Shown here in pieces: positions 1-10,013 of a DNA stretch of 64,000 nt. Where the stretch lies: positions 248,001-312,000 of the forward strand of contig NZ_JARDUA010000003.1 of NCBI RefSeq assembly GCF_029360645.1, given 5' to 3'. The notes beneath the pieces are model-generated. The model made no database searches. It was not told the DNA's origin and worked only from the letters and a program-made list of their open reading frames with translations. The position numbers and the translations under genes were made by a program. Each line of letters begins with the position of its first letter. The stretch's first letter is position 1. The DNA comes from Pontibacter litorisediminis. Its GTDB lineage: Bacteria > Bacteroidota > Bacteroidia > Cytophagales > Hymenobacteraceae.

Positions 1-225
1 CTGCCGCTTTAGCTTCTCCAGGCTGGAGTAGACGTTCTTTACCTCCCGGAACACCAGTGCCTCGTAAGAGAAGTGCACCAGCACAAAGCAGCAGACGAAC
101 ACAAGAACCAGCGCCACGATAAACCCCTGCGAGGAGAAGGAGCTGGCTAAAGCAAGAAAGGCGGTGAGCACAATTGCTACCGCCAGGGAGGTTAAAAGGG
201 CAAGCGTACGGGAGTTTAAGTTCAT
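1..225 (-). CDS. Sensor histidine kinase, N-terminal fragment (PhoR-like)
   Basis: The gene runs off the left edge of the window, so only its first 75 codons are visible. The ATG at 225 opens a short basic N-terminus, a hydrophobic segment (about residues 8-24), a second hydrophobic segment (about 30-46), then a charged stretch ending in LEKLKRQ. Two adjacent membrane spans followed by a charged helix is the usual start of a membrane-bound sensor kinase. Only three bases separate this start from the stop of the response regulator upstream, so the two are almost certainly co-transcribed and form a cognate pair. No catalytic domain is visible here; the histidine kinase call rests on the context and the membrane topology. 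Confidence 0.72.
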   Translation of the reverse strand, partial: MNLNSRTLALLTSLAVAIVLTAFLALASSFSSQGFIVALVLVFVCCFVLVHFSYEALVFREVKNVYSSLEKLKRQ

Positions 226-228
226 CTA

Positions 229-918
229 CTAATCAGTGTTGAACTTGTAGCCAACACCTTTAATGGTTTTAATGTTCTCTTCGCCTACTTTCTCGCGCAC
301 CTTGCGCACATGCACATCCACGGTGCGGGCAATCACATATACGTCGTTTCCCCAGATGTTGCTCAGCAGCTCCTCGCGGGTGAAGACCTTATTGGGCGTG
401 GCCGCCAGGAAGGCGAGCAGCTCGAACTCCTTTTTAGGCAGCGTTATTTTCTCTTCGCCCTTGTACACGGCAAAGCTCGAGCGGTCTATCCTCAGGTCGC
501 CGGCCTCTATCACCTTGTCCTGCTCTTCTTGCTGTGCATCCCGGCGGGCAAAGGCGGCCAGGCGGCTTAGCAAAGCACGTGGTTTTATGGGCTTGGTAAT
601 AAAATCGTCAGCGCCTGCATCGAAGGCGGCTACCTCTGAGAACTCCTCAGAGCGGGCGGTCAGGAAGATGACGTGCGTGTGGCGGAACTCCTCCTGCTCG
701 CGCAACTGCCGGCAGGCGGCGATGCCGTCCAGTACCGGCATCATCACGTCCATCAGGATGATATCCGGCTTTACATGCCGGGCCACTTCTATGGCTTTTT
801 TCCCATTGTCGGCGGTGCTTACCTCGTACCCTTCGCGGGACAGGTTATACTGCAGCAGCTCCACGATATCCGGATCGTCGTCTACCACAAGAACTTTGTA
901 ATGCGATGCTGTTTGCAC
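229..918 (-). CDS. OmpR/PhoB-family response regulator
   Basis: A 229-residue two-domain response regulator. The receiver domain (about 6-125) has the acidic pair at D13-D15, the phosphoacceptor D57 in the LMDVMMP stretch, T87 and K109 in the FITKP loop, so all catalytic residues are present. The C-terminal half (about 132-227) is a winged helix ending in TIKGVGYKF, typical of OmpR/PhoB DNA-binding domains. The length matches the family. It is the first gene of a pair with the kinase fragment at 1-225. The sequence most resembles PhoB-type regulators of phosphate starvation, but no phosphate genes are adjacent, so the stimulus is not established. Confidence 0.93.
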   Translation of the reverse strand: MQTASHYKVLVVDDDPDIVELLQYNLSREGYEVSTADNGKKAIEVARHVKPDIILMDVMMPVLDGIAACRQLREQEEFRHTHVIFLTARSEEFSEVAAFDAGADDFITKPIKPRALLSRLAAFARRDAQQEEQDKVIEAGDLRIDRSSFAVYKGEEKITLPKKEFELLAFLAATPNKVFTREELLSNIWGNDVYVIARTVDVHVRKVREKVGEENIKTIKGVGYKFNTD

Positions 919-1098
919 GGTATAGAGCGTTATGTTTAGCTTTTTATACTACACCTGCGTTTTTGTAACGCTTTGTGTAAAGTTCGGCTGCAACCGTTCT
1001 CCCTGTAAAGATACCATACATTATAACATTCTGACGCAGCATAACCAAACCATAATGAAATGTTAACATTTCCCTAACCTGCCGGGTTGGTATGCTAT

Positions 1099-1125
1099 AA
1101 AAAAAGGCCAGCTCTTCAGCTGGCC
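1099..1125 (-). terminator. Intrinsic terminator after the DUF3108 gene
   Basis: A perfect 8-bp stem (GGCCAGCT / AGCTGGCC) with a 4-base loop is followed on the minus strand by seven T residues. It lies about 10 bases past the stop codon of the gene at 1135-1947. Confidence 0.85.
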
Positions 1126-1134
1126 TTCGGCTCT

Positions 1135-1947
1135 TTATTGCTTTGCAAACAGCAGCTTGTTTTTCAGGTTCTTGTAGTCGTAAAGGTTCACTTTCACGGA
1201 GCCAACAAACATCTCGGCCTGTATCAGCACCGGAATCTTGTTCTTATCGTCGGAGAGGTACACGGTAATGGAGTTCTCGCCTTTGAACATTTCGTTCTTG
1301 GGCATGCGCGGCACCAGCTTAATGGCTCTAATGTCGCCGGCCTTGGTGCTTACCACCTCACGGCCGCGGTACTCTACCTCCATGTTAAAGTTCTCCTCGT
1401 CAAAGAAACCCTGTACATTGGTTTTGTCGCCCACGCGCATCTTATCAAAGTTGATGGTGCGCAGGTAGTAAAAACCGCTCACGATGTCCTGCACGTTCTC
1501 GCTTACTTTATAGCTCTTTTTCTCTACCTTCTTCGACTTTTTCTTTTTCTCTACATGCGCCTTGTTGGCGTAGTGGTCAAAGTCCACGGTCTCACGCTTG
1601 CGGTAGTTCCCCTCCTCTATGTTGCGGAAAGAGCGCTGGGGCACAATGGCAGCCGTGTCGATGTAGGACTGCCAGGTATCCCTGATCCTGATGAAGAGAT
1701 CAAAGGAACTGTTCGTCTTTCCGTACACGGTGGCTTTGTAGCAGGCCCGGTCGTTCACGGTATGTATTTCCGGCGATATATCGATTACCGCTTCGGCCGC
1801 CGTGATAGGGCCATAGTGCACTTTATACTTGAGCACCTCGCCCGTGCTAAAGCTGTCGTTTGGGTGCTCGCGCATTCTGTCCTTGCTGGCAAAACCAAAA
1901 ACGACAAGGGAAATAAGTATGAGTACAGGGAAAAACTTCTTCATCAT
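1135..1947 (-). CDS. DUF3108 domain-containing exported protein
   Basis: A 270-residue protein with a clear signal peptide (MMKKFFPVLILISLVVFGFA) and a body matching the DUF3108 pattern: an early GEVLKYKVHYGP strand, a TWQSYID segment, a lysine-rich insert (about residues 135-150) and a final strand containing NLYDYKNL. DUF3108 proteins are periplasmic beta-rich proteins of unknown function, common in Bacteroidota. The gene has its own terminator and sits downstream of recA on the same strand. The bidirectional recA terminator lies between them, so it is probably transcribed separately. The function is unknown. Confidence 0.8.
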   Translation of the reverse strand: MMKKFFPVLILISLVVFGFASKDRMREHPNDSFSTGEVLKYKVHYGPITAAEAVIDISPEIHTVNDRACYKATVYGKTNSSFDLFIRIRDTWQSYIDTAAIVPQRSFRNIEEGNYRKRETVDFDHYANKAHVEKKKKSKKVEKKSYKVSENVQDIVSGFYYLRTINFDKMRVGDKTNVQGFFDEENFNMEVEYRGREVVSTKAGDIRAIKLVPRMPKNEMFKGENSITVYLSDDKNKIPVLIQAEMFVGSVKVNLYDYKNLKNKLLFAKQ

Positions 1948-2062
1948 AGTGGCCTTCCTTTAGGTGTTAGTGTCAATACCTGTTATCAATCAAGTTTTGT
2001 ACCAACTGCTTCTCAAGGCTTAAGTTATAGAATCTCCTTTTGCTATTCAACTGATTTTAAAC

Positions 2063-2095
2063 AAAAAAGGTGCTACCATGGTAGCACCTTTTTTT
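2063..2095 (-). terminator. recA terminator, perfect palindrome
   Basis: A perfect 32-bp inverted repeat centred on ACCATGGT, flanked by six A and six T residues, so it can terminate in either direction. It lies 23 bases beyond the recA stop. Its symmetry could also shield the DUF3108 gene from recA read-through. Confidence 0.88.
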
Positions 2096-2117
2096 ACTTC
2101 AGGTCAGGAAATAATGT

Positions 2118-3173
2118 TCACTCGGCTTCGGCAGAGGCTGCGGCAGAGTCATCAAGGGCGGCGGCAACCTTCTCCGGCTCGCCTTTCACGATGGCTCTGA
2201 TCTTGTTTTCGATCTCTTCCATCAGCTCCGGGTTGTCCTGCAGGATCTGCTTCACGCCGTCGCGGCCCTGGCCCAGCTTGTCGCCGTTGTAAGAGAACCA
2301 CGAACCGGATTTCTGCACGATACCCAGCTCAACGCCCAGGTCCAGCACCTCGCCCACTTTAGAGATACCCTCGCCATACATGATGTCGAATTCCACCACC
2401 TTGAACGGAGGGGCCACTTTGTTCTTCACTACCTTCACGCGGGTGCGGTTACCGGTAATGTTGTCGGCGCTCTCCTTGATCTGGCCCACACGGCGGATAT
2501 CCAGACGCACAGAGGCGTAAAATTTCAGGGCGTTACCACCCGTGGTAGTCTCCGGGTTACCGAACATCACACCGATCTTCTCGCGCAGCTGGTTAATGAA
2601 GATACAGGTACATCCCGTCTTGTTAATCGTGCCGGTAAGCTTGCGCAGCGCCTGCGACATCAAACGTGCCTGCAGACCCATTTTGCTGTCGCCCATGTCG
2701 CCTTCCAGCTCGCCTTTCGGCACCAGTGCAGCCACGGAGTCAATTACAATAATATCAATCGCGCCAGAGCGGATCAGGTGGTCAGCGATCTCAAGCGCCT
2801 GCTCACCGTTGTCCGGCTGCGATATCAGCAGATTTTCTGTATCAATGCCTAGCTTCTGGGCGTATATCCTGTCAAATGCGTGCTCTGCATCAATAAACGC
2901 TGCTAAACCGCCTTTTTTCTGCGCCTCGGCAATGCAGTGCATGGTAAGCGTGGTTTTACCAGAAGATTCAGGACCGTAGATCTCTACGACACGGCCGCGT
3001 GGCAAACCGCCAATACCCAAAGCAATGTCCAGACCCAGCGAACCAGTGGAGATGGCCGGAATGTCCTCAACCTTGTTGTCGCTCAACTTCATTACGGTGC
3101 CTTTGCCGTAGGTTTTGTCGAGCTTGTCCATGGTCAGCTGCAGGGCCTTTAGTTTTTCGTTGCTTACGCTCAT
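2118..3173 (-). CDS. recA: Recombinase RecA
   Basis: RecA, the ATP-dependent strand-exchange protein of homologous recombination and trigger of LexA cleavage. The chosen start gives [12 protein letters not shown] and 351 residues, the normal RecA length; the reading frame extends upstream to 3512 but that extension is low-complexity and not RecA-like. Walker A is GPESSGKT at residues 67-74. The family signature [27 protein letters not shown] and the mobile loop around GNPETTTGG are present. The C-terminus is short and acidic or alanine-rich. There is no Shine-Dalgarno sequence ahead of the start, as is usual in this phylum. No recX is adjacent. Confidence 0.97.
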   Translation of the reverse strand: MSVSNEKLKALQLTMDKLDKTYGKGTVMKLSDNKVEDIPAISTGSLGLDIALGIGGLPRGRVVEIYGPESSGKTTLTMHCIAEAQKKGGLAAFIDAEHAFDRIYAQKLGIDTENLLISQPDNGEQALEIADHLIRSGAIDIIVIDSVAALVPKGELEGDMGDSKMGLQARLMSQALRKLTGTINKTGCTCIFINQLREKIGVMFGNPETTTGGNALKFYASVRLDIRRVGQIKESADNITGNRTRVKVVKNKVAPPFKVVEFDIMYGEGISKVGEVLDLGVELGIVQKSGSWFSYNGDKLGQGRDGVKQILQDNPELMEEIENKIRAIVKGEPEKVAAALDDSAAASAEAE

Positions 3174-3333
3174 GTGTGTTTTCTTAATTAACTTTATATT
3201 GAAGGTGAAATTACGAATTCGGAGCCAATCTTCAAAATAGTTTACAAGTATTTTGCTAATTTTTTTAGCTGTTCGGCGCCGTCTGATTATAACATAGCCG
3301 CACCTGTTTTTGTGCCATACTGAGCCCTTTTTT

Positions 3334-4485
3334 ATGCACCTCCCGAAAGTTTTTTTTCTATTGATTTTGCTGGTAGTAAGTTCATTTGCGAAGGCACAGC
3401 TAAACAACCAGGCGCTACTGCAGCCAGTGGAGGTGCAGCAGCAATATGCTAATGATATTAGGATAAAAGTGCAGGCGCTGGGCTTTCTCAAGAACAACGA
3501 GTACTTCAACAAAATTGCCGACGGCTATACGCTGTTCGGCTACCAACTCAATCCAAAACTGAGCTACCAGCCCACAGCTAACGTGGCAGTGGAGGCAGGT
3601 GTTTTGCTCTGGAAGGACTTCGGTGCCGCGGGCTATGAAGACATTACGCCCACCTTTACAATAAAGGTGCAGCAGGAGCGGTGGGAGCTGCTGTTCGGTA
3701 CTTTGGAGGGCAACCTGAGCCACGGCTACATAGAACCGCTCTATGACTTTGAGCGCCTCCTGCTTAACCGGCTGGAGCAAGGCGTGCAGTATAAGCTGCA
3801 AACGCCCCGCCTGCGCCTGGACGCCTGGGCCGATTGGGTAAACATGCTCTACCGTGGGGAGGACGACCAGGAGCAGGTGAACGGCGGCGCCGCTGTGGCC
3901 ATACTGTTACTGGCCCAGGAGGGGCGGGGCAATCTGGCCGACAGTTTATACCTGACGCTGCCCGTGCAGTTCACTGCCCAGCACAAAGGAGGGCAGATAG
4001 ATGCCTCTGACTTGCCGCTAACCACCGTAGCTAATGTTGCTATTGGCCTGGAGCTGGAGAAAAAGTATAACCGCCGTGTGCTGCACCGCCTCTACACCAA
4101 AAACTACCTCGTGGGCTACAGAGACTTCTCCAACGAGTTGCAGCTGCCCTACGAGCAAGGGTGCGGCTTATACTTCAACCTCGGGGCTGACACCAAGTAC
4201 CAGGACGTGATGCTGAGCTACTGGCGCGGTGACGGCTACATCAGTGAGTTGGGGGGCAAACTTTACCAGTCGGCCTCCACCACTTTTAAGAACCCGGATT
4301 ACCTGGAGCAGGAGCGGGAGCTGCTTATACTACGCCTGATGAAGGACATTGAGCTGATAGAAGACCTGAGCCTGACGCTGCGCCTGGAGCCCCTCTGGGA
4401 CTTTAACAACCCAAAGCTGGAGTTCTCCAGCGGTTTCTACCTTAACTTTAACACAGATTTTTTCCTGGCCAAGGCGAAGCGGTAG
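3334..4485 (+). CDS. Predicted outer-membrane beta-barrel protein
   Basis: A 383-residue protein beginning [19 protein letters not shown], a standard signal peptide with a likely cleavage near AKAQ. The ATG at 3334 is preferred over an in-frame TTG at 3310 because the signal peptide begins there. The mature part alternates hydrophobic and polar residues with many aromatic-rich strands (for example [15 protein letters not shown] near the end), which suggests a beta-barrel. I do not recognise a named family. It is divergent from recA across a short intergenic region. No substrate can be assigned. Confidence 0.62.
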   Translation: MHLPKVFFLLILLVVSSFAKAQLNNQALLQPVEVQQQYANDIRIKVQALGFLKNNEYFNKIADGYTLFGYQLNPKLSYQPTANVAVEAGVLLWKDFGAAGYEDITPTFTIKVQQERWELLFGTLEGNLSHGYIEPLYDFERLLLNRLEQGVQYKLQTPRLRLDAWADWVNMLYRGEDDQEQVNGGAAVAILLLAQEGRGNLADSLYLTLPVQFTAQHKGGQIDASDLPLTTVANVAIGLELEKKYNRRVLHRLYTKNYLVGYRDFSNELQLPYEQGCGLYFNLGADTKYQDVMLSYWRGDGYISELGGKLYQSASTTFKNPDYLEQERELLILRLMKDIELIEDLSLTLRLEPLWDFNNPKLEFSSGFYLNFNTDFFLAKAKR

Positions 4486-5165
4486 GGTATGCGTCCTCTT
4501 CTTTGCACATGGCGCAAATCTTCATATTTGTGACTTACTAATGATGTTGAGTCTGTGACTCGTCTGGCTTGAAAAGCTATACTTTATACTTCTCTGGCGC
4601 AAGCGTCCGCTTGTGCCTTCTTATACTTCGGCCATACTTTCATAGCCATTGCCTCCCTCAACCTGACACAGGCTACTCTTACAAACTACCGTTCATCCTC
4701 CAGACTTACATACCTACAGTTTCATTTATACTTTCTGCCCTCCCAGGCCGGGAGGCCTCGTTTTCCCGCTCGGCGCTGGGAGCTTTTCCTTTGCTCCTAC
4801 GTCGCAATGCCTTCGGCACCGGAAAAACTCGCATAGGCGCCTCACAGAAAAACTGGGATATTGTTCGATAGCTGCGGCTGACGGAGCTTCAGCCAAGTCT
4901 CGCATGGAAGGGGCAGGGGGTAATCGCCTGCTAATTCCATCCTCGGAGGAACTGGGGTGGATTCATACTTATAGGGGCAAGTCGTGACTATCAGCAGCAG
5001 CCATGATACTTATACTTAGCCAAAGCAAGTATAAATTAAGGATTCATACTTTGTAGCGAAAGGGGGAAGCCTGACCTCGCGACTGCACCTGCTAAGTGTG
5101 AGAGCTTGGTCTTGGTTCTTAGGAAAACCTCCTGGGTGGGGGCAGCAAAGCAGGCCGGAGTTATA
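4486..5165. other. Non-coding gap with degenerate repeat copy A
   Basis: No credible gene lies here; a 100-codon open frame at 4569-4871 runs through repeated, unconserved sequence. About 4570-4990 is one copy of a dispersed repeat also found at 36.6-37.0 kb (same strand) and 54.5-54.8 kb (opposite strand). The AAGTATA/TATACTT word is very dense here. Confidence 0.7.
4570..4990 (+). repeat. Dispersed degenerate repeat, copy A
   Basis: Shares an exact 35-base match (4584-4618) with the inverse of 54736-54770. It also shares the block around CAGGCCGGGAGGCCTC with copy B at 36791, and a following block ending in ACTGGGAT and TTCGATAGC. It contains the palindrome GGCGCAAGCG-tc-CGCTTGTGCC at 4596-4617. 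No transposase or terminal repeats were seen. Confidence 0.72.
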
Positions 5166-5795
5166 CTAGGCCACCGCAGTAGAGCTGGCTTCCTGCTGCT
5201 GTTGTGCCCGCTCGAAATCTTGGCGGGTGATGCCGTAGTAGCTGAGATCCAGTAGTTCATCGGAGTCGGTGCCGCGGTAATCGCAGCGCAGCACGCCTTC
5301 CTTTACAAACCCGCAGCTTTCCGCCAGAGAGCCGTAACTCTCATTGGCGCTGGTGCAGCGCAAGTATACCTTGTTGAGCTCCAGCGGGCCAAAAGCAAAC
5401 TGCAGCACCTCTTGCAGCGCCTCCTGCGCCAGCTGCCGGGTGGCAGGCCAGGCAGCGAAGTATAAACCAAGCTCCGCTTTAGGTATGGAGCGGTCCAGGT
5501 TCTTCAGGGCAATATCGCCGATGTAGTGGTTGTCTTCTTTCTGCCAAACGCCGAAATCAAATGTGCGCCGGTTTTCCCAGTCGGTGCGGAGCTGCTGTAC
5601 CTGTGTGCGGGCATCATCCAGCACGCGTACCCGCGCCAGCCGGCCCGAGAAGGCGGGGCTCAGGTAGGCGATGTTCTCCTGCAACAGGCGCATAAAGTCG
5701 CGCTCATCCCCCTCCTGGTAAGGGCGCAGCAGCAGGTGGGGCGTCTCTAATTGTTCATCAAAGGCATCTGCTAGCGTATCGTATAAGTAGCTCAT
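5166..5795 (-). CDS. GNAT-family N-acetyltransferase (RimJ/RimL-like)
   Basis: A 209-residue acetyltransferase of the RimJ/RimL branch, which transfers acetyl groups from acetyl-CoA to amino groups of proteins or small molecules. The N-terminus LETPHLLLRPYQEGDERDF is the classic opening strand of this branch. GDIALKNLDRSIPKAELGLYF covers the central strands, and LNKVYLRCTSANESYGSLAESCGFVKEG is the typical end of the fold. The C-terminal 20 residues (QQQQEASSTAVA) are an unstructured tail. The gene stands alone beside the repeat-rich gap. The substrate is unknown. Confidence 0.85.
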   Translation of the reverse strand: MSYLYDTLADAFDEQLETPHLLLRPYQEGDERDFMRLLQENIAYLSPAFSGRLARVRVLDDARTQVQQLRTDWENRRTFDFGVWQKEDNHYIGDIALKNLDRSIPKAELGLYFAAWPATRQLAQEALQEVLQFAFGPLELNKVYLRCTSANESYGSLAESCGFVKEGVLRCDYRGTDSDELLDLSYYGITRQDFERAQQQQEASSTAVA

Positions 5796-5964
5796 GAAGA
5801 ATCGTGTGGCTGATGGTTATCCGTACTCGGTGCTCTGCTCTGTCATACGCTAACGGGTGCAAAACGTGGTGTTACTTTGGAAGAATATCCTTCACCAACT
5901 CTTCTGATGCATCTGTCGTTACTACTTAATGATAATCATTGCGACATAACTAGATCAAAATCAA

Positions 5965-6837
5965 ATGGGAAACAGACTTGAAGGGAAAGTAGCCATCGTG
6001 ACAGGCGGTGGCTCTGGTATTGGCGAAGCCATCAGCAAAAAATTCGCGAAAGAGGGAGCAAAAGTAGTAGTGGCCGGTTTTCCGGAGGACCCGGTGGAAG
6101 ACGTAGCGAAGGAAATCCAGGAGGAGGGGGGCACTGCCATTCCTTTCACCGGAGACTTATCGGTACTAGCCAATGCGCAGCATTGTGTTGAGCTGGCCGT
6201 GAAGCAGTACGGCAAACTCGACATCCTGATAAACAACGCGGGCACGTTCCCGGAGACAAACCTGCTGTCCGACTACTCGGAGGAAGCCTTTGACTACTTA
6301 CTGAAAAACAACATCCGGACAACGTTTGCTATGAGCAAAGCCGCGCTGCCGGAGCTGCAAAAAGCAAAGGGCAATATCGTGACGGCAGGATCGGAGTCGG
6401 GTTTACTGGGTATTGCACAGAACGCCCCGTACGGCGGCACCAAAGGCTTTAACCATGCTTTTACCAAAGGTTTAGCGGCAGAGCAGGCGCAAAAAGGCGT
6501 GCGCTGCAACATCGTGGCCCCAGGCCCCATCGACACTGGCTGGACGCATAAGGAGACCGGCCCTATGGACAAGCAGATGGAGCAGATGGTTACGCAGGGC
6601 ACGCTGATGGGCCGCCGCGGCACGCCGGAGGAAGTTGCCAACGTGTACCTGTTCCTGGCTTCGGACGAGGCCTCGTATGTAACTGGCGCGATCTTCCCGG
6701 TAGACGGCGGCACGCTCATTGCCAAGGGCCCTGCCGGCGACATGGCCGCGGAAAGCATGAAAAAGCAGCCTAAGGGCGAACTCAACCTGAAGCACTCCAA
6801 AGAAAGCCACACTTCGGTGAGAGAGCAGGATAGGTAA
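5965..6837 (+). CDS. SDR-family oxidoreductase
   Basis: A 290-residue classical short-chain dehydrogenase/reductase. The nucleotide-binding TGGGSGIG is at residues 13-20, NNAG at 90-93, the catalytic serine near S143, and the YxxxK pair at Y156 and K160. A PGPIDT segment follows the active site and the C-terminus holds the usual ASYVTGAIFPVDGG. About 30 extra residues at the C-terminus (KKQPKGELNLKHSKESH) are charged and atypical. The family reduces or oxidises small carbonyl or alcohol substrates with NAD(P)H; the substrate cannot be told from sequence. It is followed by a strong bidirectional terminator. Confidence 0.9.
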   Translation: MGNRLEGKVAIVTGGGSGIGEAISKKFAKEGAKVVVAGFPEDPVEDVAKEIQEEGGTAIPFTGDLSVLANAQHCVELAVKQYGKLDILINNAGTFPETNLLSDYSEEAFDYLLKNNIRTTFAMSKAALPELQKAKGNIVTAGSESGLLGIAQNAPYGGTKGFNHAFTKGLAAEQAQKGVRCNIVAPGPIDTGWTHKETGPMDKQMEQMVTQGTLMGRRGTPEEVANVYLFLASDEASYVTGAIFPVDGGTLIAKGPAGDMAAESMKKQPKGELNLKHSKESHTSVREQDR

Positions 6838-6849
6838 ACAGGATTTTTT

Positions 6850-6895
6850 AAAAAGAGAAAGCCGCTACCTTACCAAGGAGCGGCTTTCTCTTTTT
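6850..6895. terminator. Bidirectional terminator between convergent genes
   Basis: A perfect 17-bp stem (6850-6866 with 6879-6895, core GAGAAAGCCGCT) with A-run and T-run ends serves both the SDR gene (+) and the unknown gene at 6909-7337 (-). Confidence 0.9.
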
Positions 6896-6908
6896 AGTTT
6901 ATACTTGG

Positions 6909-7337
6909 CTACGCGTTCAGGTACGGGTAGTTAAAGTGCTTCGGGCTGTGCAGGTTCTGCTGGATCATCATCACATCCAGTGTATGGGCCGTTTCTTTGA
7001 AGAACTCCAGGCGGCGGTACAGCATCTCTTTCTGCAGCACGGTGCCGGTGGCTGTCTTCATGTAGGCTTTCTTGTCTTCCAGCAAGTGGTGCATTACCTC
7101 GTTTGCCTGCTCCTCGTGCTGCATGTACCACTGCTGAAAATCAAACAGGCGGGCAGCACCCGGGGTAGGCGATTTAAAATCCAAGCCATGCAGGCGCAGC
7201 ACATCGGCCAGCAGGTCTATCTCCAGCGGAATGGAGGTATTGTAAGGCATGGTACGCACCTCCAGCTTGCTGTTAAGGGCGCCTGCAATGCGGGCCAGGT
7301 TATCTTTAAAGCGAAGAAATAAAGCAGCCGCTTCCAT
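6909..7337 (-). CDS. Conserved hypothetical protein, 142 aa
   Basis: A soluble, mostly helical 142-residue protein with no signal peptide or membrane span. Notable features are a Trp/Tyr-rich FDFQQWYMQHEEQ segment (about 66-78) and a long charged helix (LLEDKKAYMKTATGTVLQKEMLYRRLEFFKE). I do not recognise a family. The reading frame is intact, shares a terminator with the convergent SDR gene and has neighbour-like codon use, so it is likely real. No function is proposed. Confidence 0.62.
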   Translation of the reverse strand: MEAAALFLRFKDNLARIAGALNSKLEVRTMPYNTSIPLEIDLLADVLRLHGLDFKSPTPGAARLFDFQQWYMQHEEQANEVMHHLLEDKKAYMKTATGTVLQKEMLYRRLEFFKETAHTLDVMMIQQNLHSPKHFNYPYLNA

Positions 7338-7438
7338 ATGTCTATCAGGTAAATTTAACTATAAGTATAGGCGCAAAATTACACCAATTAGTTTGAATTG
7401 CAATTCACGAGATGAGGGGATGGAGTGAACCTTTACCC

Positions 7439-7514
7439 TGTCATGCTGGAAGAATCTTGGTGGAGAGTAGCTACTGCTTCAACACAACTCAACTAAGATC
7501 TACATACAATGACA
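7439..7514. repeat. 76-bp TGTCAT...ATGACA palindromic element, copy 1
   Basis: Bounded by TGTCAT at 7439-7444 and its inverse ATGACA at 7509-7514, with AAGAATCTTGGTGGAGAG-like sequence inside. A second element of nearly the same size with the same ends is at 46588-46664. It resembles short non-coding palindromic elements common between genes of this phylum. Confidence 0.55.
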
Positions 7515-7569
7515 GAAATGGTAGCGCATATTCATTCACTCATTCAAAACTCACTCAGTCAGAATTGCT

Positions 7570-8535
<966 letters not shown>

Positions 8536-8542
8536 AGGTTAT

Positions 8543-9910
8543 CTATTGCGTTAGTTGCTGGAGCCCCCCACAATCCTGGAGCTCCGGATCCACTTCGATG
8601 TATACGGTGTTGATGTTCTTTTTAAACCACTCGTTTACGGCTTTGCTGCGCTTCTCAGAAAGTGCCGCGTTCGCTATCTTCTGGTAGTCGTCTGTCAGGT
8701 TAGCCAGGTGCGGCGCTGTTTTTGACTTCAGGTACAGAATGCGCACCGCGTCTTTGCCATCCGGCGTGGTAAAGGCCACTGGCTTGGAAATCTCGCCTAC
8801 CTGCAGGGTATCGATCACGAAGAAAATGGCTGGGTCAACCTGATCCATGGGGATGTAGGTAGTGCCGGTGGCACGGCTTGTGAGCATGCCGCCATTGTCT
8901 TTTGTGTTGGTGTCGTCGGAGTACTCCTTGGCAGCCTTGGCAAACGAGATGCTGTCGTTCTCGATCAGCGTGCGGATGCTATCCAGCTCCGTAACGGCAG
9001 CCTTGATGTCAACCGTGGCCGTGGCCGGCTTTATCAGGATGTGGCGCGTGTTAAACTCTTGTCCACGGCGCTCGATCAGCTGTATCAGGTGGAACCCGAA
9101 CTGCGACTCGATCACGTTTGACAGGCCGCCTGGCTCCAGGCGCAGCGCGGCTGCCTCATACTCTGGCACCAGCTCCTTTTTCTTGAAGAAACCCAGCTCA
9201 CCGCCATCCTGTGCAGAGGCAGGGTCCTGCGAGTACTGGCGGGCCAATGCGGCGAAATCCTCACCGGCCAATATACGCTTGCGCAGCTCTTCCAGTTGCT
9301 GACGCGCCGCTTGCTTCTGCTCGCGGCCAATTTCTGCATGAAGCACAATCTGGCCGATCTCTACCTCTGTGGAGAAGTAGGGCAGGCTGTCTTTCGGGAT
9401 GTTGTTGAAGTACCTTTTGATCTCCTTCGGCGTAACGGATACCTTGCCCGTAATCTCACGCTGCATACGCTCCATCACCATCTGCTCGCGCACGGTTTTG
9501 CGGAGCTCATCCTTCAGCTGGCGCAGGCTTTTGTTGTAGTACTGCTCCAGGCGCTCAGTGCCGCCCACCTGGCTGGCCAGGTAGTTGATGCGGTCATTCA
9601 GCTCACTGGTCACCATGGCTTCCTCCACCGTGATGGAGTCAACCTCGGCGCGGGCCAGCAACAGCTTGTCCTGCAGCAGTGAGGTGAAGATCTGGCACTT
9701 CAGGTCTGGGCTGGGCTGCTGCTTCGACTGCGTCAGGTACTGCAGGTAACCAAACTCCAGGTCGGAGCGGAGAATAACGTGGTTGTCTACCTTGGCGATA
9801 ATGCCGTCCACCTGGTACTGCACAGGGGCCTGGGCATAGGCCGGGGCAGACCATACGATGAGGCAAAGTGCCGCAAAGGCCGACAGGGCAAATTGATGAA
9901 TCTTTTTCAA
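8543..9910 (-). CDS. SurA-like periplasmic peptidylprolyl isomerase
   Basis: A 455-residue exported foldase. A signal peptide with a likely cut after AYA (about residue 26) is followed by a SurA-type N-terminal helical chaperone domain (about 33-165). Two parvulin (PpiC) domains follow, about 183-282 (GEDFAALARQYSQDP and QFGFHLIQLIE) and 286-396. The second has looser parvulin motifs. The overall order is that of SurA, which escorts outer-membrane proteins across the periplasm. It lies between another parvulin gene and the MoxR gene on the same strand and is probably co-transcribed. Confidence 0.9.
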   Translation of the reverse strand: MKKIHQFALSAFAALCLIVWSAPAYAQAPVQYQVDGIIAKVDNHVILRSDLEFGYLQYLTQSKQQPSPDLKCQIFTSLLQDKLLLARAEVDSITVEEAMVTSELNDRINYLASQVGGTERLEQYYNKSLRQLKDELRKTVREQMVMERMQREITGKVSVTPKEIKRYFNNIPKDSLPYFSTEVEIGQIVLHAEIGREQKQAARQQLEELRKRILAGEDFAALARQYSQDPASAQDGGELGFFKKKELVPEYEAAALRLEPGGLSNVIESQFGFHLIQLIERRGQEFNTRHILIKPATATVDIKAAVTELDSIRTLIENDSISFAKAAKEYSDDTNTKDNGGMLTSRATGTTYIPMDQVDPAIFFVIDTLQVGEISKPVAFTTPDGKDAVRILYLKSKTAPHLANLTDDYQKIANAALSEKRSKAVNEWFKKNINTVYIEVDPELQDCGGLQQLTQ

Positions 9911-10013
9911 GGGATCTATCTTTATTTATACTTATGCTGAAAATCAACGCACAAGTTACTTCTTTATTCTGAAATACCCGAAAAGCAGGGCAAATTAGGC
10001 ACAGCGATAAGGG

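Noticed and set aside
1087..2292. Long + strand open frame of 401 codons
   Set aside because: It lies opposite the DUF3108 gene and the end of recA; the protein is His/Val/Leu-rich antisense sequence with no motif.
3174..3512. N-terminal extension of recA
   Set aside because: The extension is Cys/Ser-rich and basic, overlaps the start of the divergent gene at 3334, and RecA normally starts at the chosen MSVSNEKL.
4569..4871. 100-codon frame in the repeat gap
   Set aside because: It runs through the dispersed repeat; copies B and C do not keep the frame, so it is not coding.
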